Of a stretch of DNA of 31,849 nt, positions 30,618 through 31,849 are shown piece after piece. The notes under the pieces are model-generated. The model was not told where the DNA came from. It did no database searches and saw only the letters and a program-made list of their open reading frames with translations. The DNA comes from a virus. Positions within the stretch are counted from its first letter, which is position 1. Each line of letters begins with the position of its first letter. Both the position numbers and the translations under genes were made by a program. Location: positions 1 to 31,849 of the IMG/VR virus record IMGVR_UViG_3300009285_000224; one strand, given 5' to 3'.

Positions 30618-30838
30618 TAAAAACAAAACAACCTCAATTAGAACAAATGATAGAAGCAACTTGCGACAGTTGTGGAAATCAAATACCAATTCAATTTGGA
30701 AACTTAGCAGACCATTTAAGAATTGGAGGACACCATAACGGCAAGTTATTGGATGGAATTGTTTGCATAAAATGTATGGAAGAAAAATTAGGTTTCATAA
30801 AAATACAACGAAATACTAATACAATAGGATACTGCTAA
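30614..30838 (+). CDS. Four-Cys zinc-binding small protein, 74 aa
   Basis: Cys17-x2-Cys20 (ATCDSCGNQ) and Cys51-x2-Cys54 (VCIKCMEEKLGF) make a four-Cys zinc site, with LRIGGHHNGKLLDGI between. The ending IQRNTNTIGYC is distinctive, and I recall similar short proteins in environmental Bacteroidetes DNA. No catalytic motif. Coupled to the preceding gene by ATGA. Function unknown. Confidence 0.6.
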   Translation: MIKTKQPQLEQMIEATCDSCGNQIPIQFGNLADHLRIGGHHNGKLLDGIVCIKCMEEKLGFIKIQRNTNTIGYC

Positions 30839-30917
30839 TTGCCCATTTTAATTTTGGGTAACACAGGCATAACCGATGTGTGTGGAGAAAAAGATACAAA
30901 CTGAAAACTTAAATAAA
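30839..30917 (+). repeat. Intergenic spacer E3 (partial palindrome)
   Basis: Short arms CCCA/TGGG lie near 30842-30858. GCATAACCG near 30868 matches GCATAACGG in E4, but the matching right half is not seen, so this spacer looks degraded or incomplete. A leader ACTTAAATAAA precedes the ATG at 30918. Confidence 0.4.
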
Positions 30918-31094
30918 ATGACACAAGAAGAAAAAATGAAAATCTTTAGTTACGAAAAATCATTAGAAGCACTAAAGATTTATTTGAAACTGACAAGACA
31001 AATTATGCCAGCATTGGCAGATGAAAAAGACCGAAGAACAGTTTTTTCATTCAATGAGGATATAGAAAACAAACTTAAAAAACTCGAAACTTAA
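30918..31094 (+). CDS. Small helical protein, 58 aa
   Basis: Start chosen at the ATG at 30918 after an A-rich leader; the frame reaches 30876 only through spacer sequence. The product is charged and helical (KMKIFSYEKSLEALKIYLKL, ENKLKKLET), with no Cys pair or membrane segment. It stands alone between spacers E3 and E4. Function unknown. Confidence 0.52.
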   Translation: MTQEEKMKIFSYEKSLEALKIYLKLTRQIMPALADEKDRRTVFSFNEDIENKLKKLET

Positions 31095-31234
31095 TGGCGC
31101 ATTTTTATTGCATAACGGTTCGCAGCCTTGCGTCAATAGGGTTGCAATCCCGAACAATGACAAGGCAACCCTATTGCGACAAGGGTGCTGTTATTGGCTG
31201 GTTGGCGCGGCTGTAAATTTTAAAAACTAAAAAC
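31095..31234 (+). repeat. Palindromic intergenic spacer E4
   Basis: The largest palindrome in the window. CAATAGGGTTGC (31134-31145) pairs perfectly with GCAACCCTATTG (31165-31176). Outside lie GCAGCCTTG (31122-31130) and CAAGGGTGC (31180-31188), with one mismatch, then ATAAC (31112-31116) and GTTAT (31190-31194), separated by 5 unpaired bases on the left and 1 on the right. The nested arms with asymmetric bulges look like a folded attC site. It is followed by GGCTGG...GGCTGT and an AAAACTAAAAAC leader. Confidence 0.7.
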
Positions 31235-31381
31235 ATGGAACTAAAAGAAGTTGCAAATCACATCGCTGAAAAAGTTATTCATGAAATAAATTTTTATCAG
31301 CAATCTGTCAAAGGCGATTTGCCATATAAAAAACAGGAAGTTCTCGAAGAACTTATAAAAATATTACAAGAAAAAGTATGA
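31235..31381 (+). CDS. Small helical protein, 48 aa
   Basis: 48 codons from the ATG at 31235, after an A-rich leader. The product (MELKEVANHIAEKVIHEINF, then QEVLEELIKILQEKV) is wholly helical and amphipathic, with alternating charges. No motif. It overlaps a further ORF by ATGA (31378). Support is from the leader, the overlap and the clean start. Function unknown. Confidence 0.5.
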   Translation: MELKEVANHIAEKVIHEINFYQQSVKGDLPYKKQEVLEELIKILQEKV

Positions 31382-31557
31382 GAAGATTCTGTAAATATAA
31401 TTTGATAGGTGGTGGAGTTCTCTGCGTCATAAAAAAACGCAAAGAATACATTGATTGCTTTGTAACAAATTCCGCCTTAGAAATATTTTATCTGTCTCTT
31501 TATTTTTTCGGAAGTTTCCGGCATTATCGGCCAGATCATCACCGCGATGTGCCTTAA
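31378..31557 (+). CDS. Small ORF crossing the probable junction
   Basis: The ORF starts in an ATGA overlap with the previous gene and its first ~37 residues (RRFCKYNLIGGGVLCVIKKR then KEYIDCFVTNSALEIFY) look like protein. The remainder (from about 31490) is antisense to the metG fragment and reads like shadow sequence. The simplest view is a real small phage gene whose 3' end was lost at a join. Confidence in the 3' half is low. Confidence 0.35.
   Translation: MRRFCKYNLIGGGVLCVIKKRKEYIDCFVTNSALEIFYLSLYFFGSFRHYRPDHHRDVP
31470..31500. other. Probable chimeric junction
   Basis: Left of here the DNA is A/T-rich, + strand and phage-like. Right of here it is visibly more GC-rich and encodes MetRS on the - strand. 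MetRS similarity stops at MPETSEKI, and the reading frame closes a few residues later, which places the join at about 31480-31500. Base-level placement is approximate. Confidence 0.6.
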
Positions 31558-31849
31558 CGCCTCGGCCAAATGGTGCAACATGTCGCAGACTTCCTTGTTT
31601 TTTCCGGCTTTTATCATCGCCCACGGCTGGTTGTCGGAAATCATCTGATCGCAATAGGCGATAAATTTCCACACGTTTTCCAGCGCGCGGTCAAAACGCC
31701 AAATTTTCATCGCCTCATTGTATTCGTCGGCGATTTTTTTGGTAAAATTAATTATTTCGTTATTTACTTCAACTGTTTCCGGGACAACACCGTCACAATA
31801 TTTTTCAATCATGACTAAAATTCGATTGGTAAGGTTTCCAATGCCATTC
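31477..31849 (-). pseudogene. metG: Methionyl-tRNA synthetase C-terminal fragment, partial
   Basis: The - strand frame is open from the window edge: NGIGNLTNRILVMIEKY, then NEAMKIWRFDRALENVWKFI, DNQPWAMIKAG and RHIAVMIWPIMPETSEKI. This is the helical anticodon-binding domain of MetRS, with the G-N-L-x-N-R-x-L-x-M-I-E-K-Y start and the P-W-x(n)-P-x-M-P-E-T-[AS]-x-K-I end. The usual 20-30 residues after ETSEKI are replaced by KRQIKYF and a stop. The gene is cellular, not phage. It is cut at both ends, more GC-rich than the rest, and convergent to the phage genes. It could be a prophage flank, but the loss of the C-terminus suggests an assembly join. Confidence 0.85.

Noticed and set aside
31418-31446. 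Imperfect inverted repeat TTCTCTGCGT/ACGCAAAGAA
   Set aside because: It forms a stem with an A-rich loop but has no T-tract on the + strand and lies near the suspect join, so I do not call it a terminator.
31427-31818. Several + and - strand frames overlapping metG
   Set aside because: The MetRS frame explains the region; the others are GC-driven shadow frames.
1-31849. tRNA genes and CRISPR arrays
   Set aside because: No T-loop-like GTTCRANNC with matching stems and no regular direct repeats with spacers were seen; the palindromes in 30-31.2 kb are single and different from each other.

Overview
The window reads as most of a tailed-phage genome from a Bacteroidetes host. Every phage gene lies on the + strand. 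The last ~370 bases are a fragment of a cellular gene (methionyl-tRNA synthetase, - strand) that does not look like phage sequence. Pointers to a Bacteroidetes host are A-rich leaders with few strong Shine-Dalgarno sites, a TAnnTTTG-type -7 box, a short lysine-rich lipoprotein, and structural proteins that resemble Bacteroidetes siphophage families. No tail sheath gene is seen, while a tape measure and a frameshifted tail assembly chaperone are present. This favours a long non-contractile tail (siphovirus-like). No integrase is visible.

Region 1 (1-9074) is a dense, translationally coupled block: eight glycosyltransferase-like proteins of different types (one GT-B/GT4, several GT-A/GT2-like, one exostosin-like), an FkbM-type methyltransferase, a miniature SDR/epimerase, a second SAM methyltransferase, a lipoprotein, a CxxC membrane protein and several small unknowns. 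It probably modifies a glycan on the virion or the host surface.

Region 2 (9081-27087) is packaging, virion and lysis. The order is terS, terL, tail assembly chaperone with a -1 slippery site, neck-like protein, two tail/baseplate proteins, tape measure, XkdF-like protease, scaffold-like protein, major capsid protein, tail-tube-like protein, intrinsic terminator, portal fusion, connectors, fibre/lectin proteins, a holin-like protein, an M15 endolysin and another small membrane protein. Tail genes precede the head genes, the reverse of the common siphophage order. A 33-base motif occurs twice, before the chaperone and before the scaffold-capsid unit. With the terminator after the tube gene it appears to bracket a capsid transcription unit.

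Region 3 (27088-30014) is an early-type region. A small HTH protein is flanked by inverted 19-base repeats that look like operators. Short coupled genes follow, several with Cys pairs, ending in a YqaJ-type exonuclease with a conserved partner protein.

Region 4 (30015-31557) carries very small ORFs separated by palindromic spacers with 12-bp perfect stems bounded by TAAC/GTTA. The arrangement resembles gene cassettes with attC-like sites, but no integrase is present and this remains inference.

Region 5 (about 31480-31849) is the metG fragment, more GC-rich, partial at both ends, and probably a chimeric assembly join.
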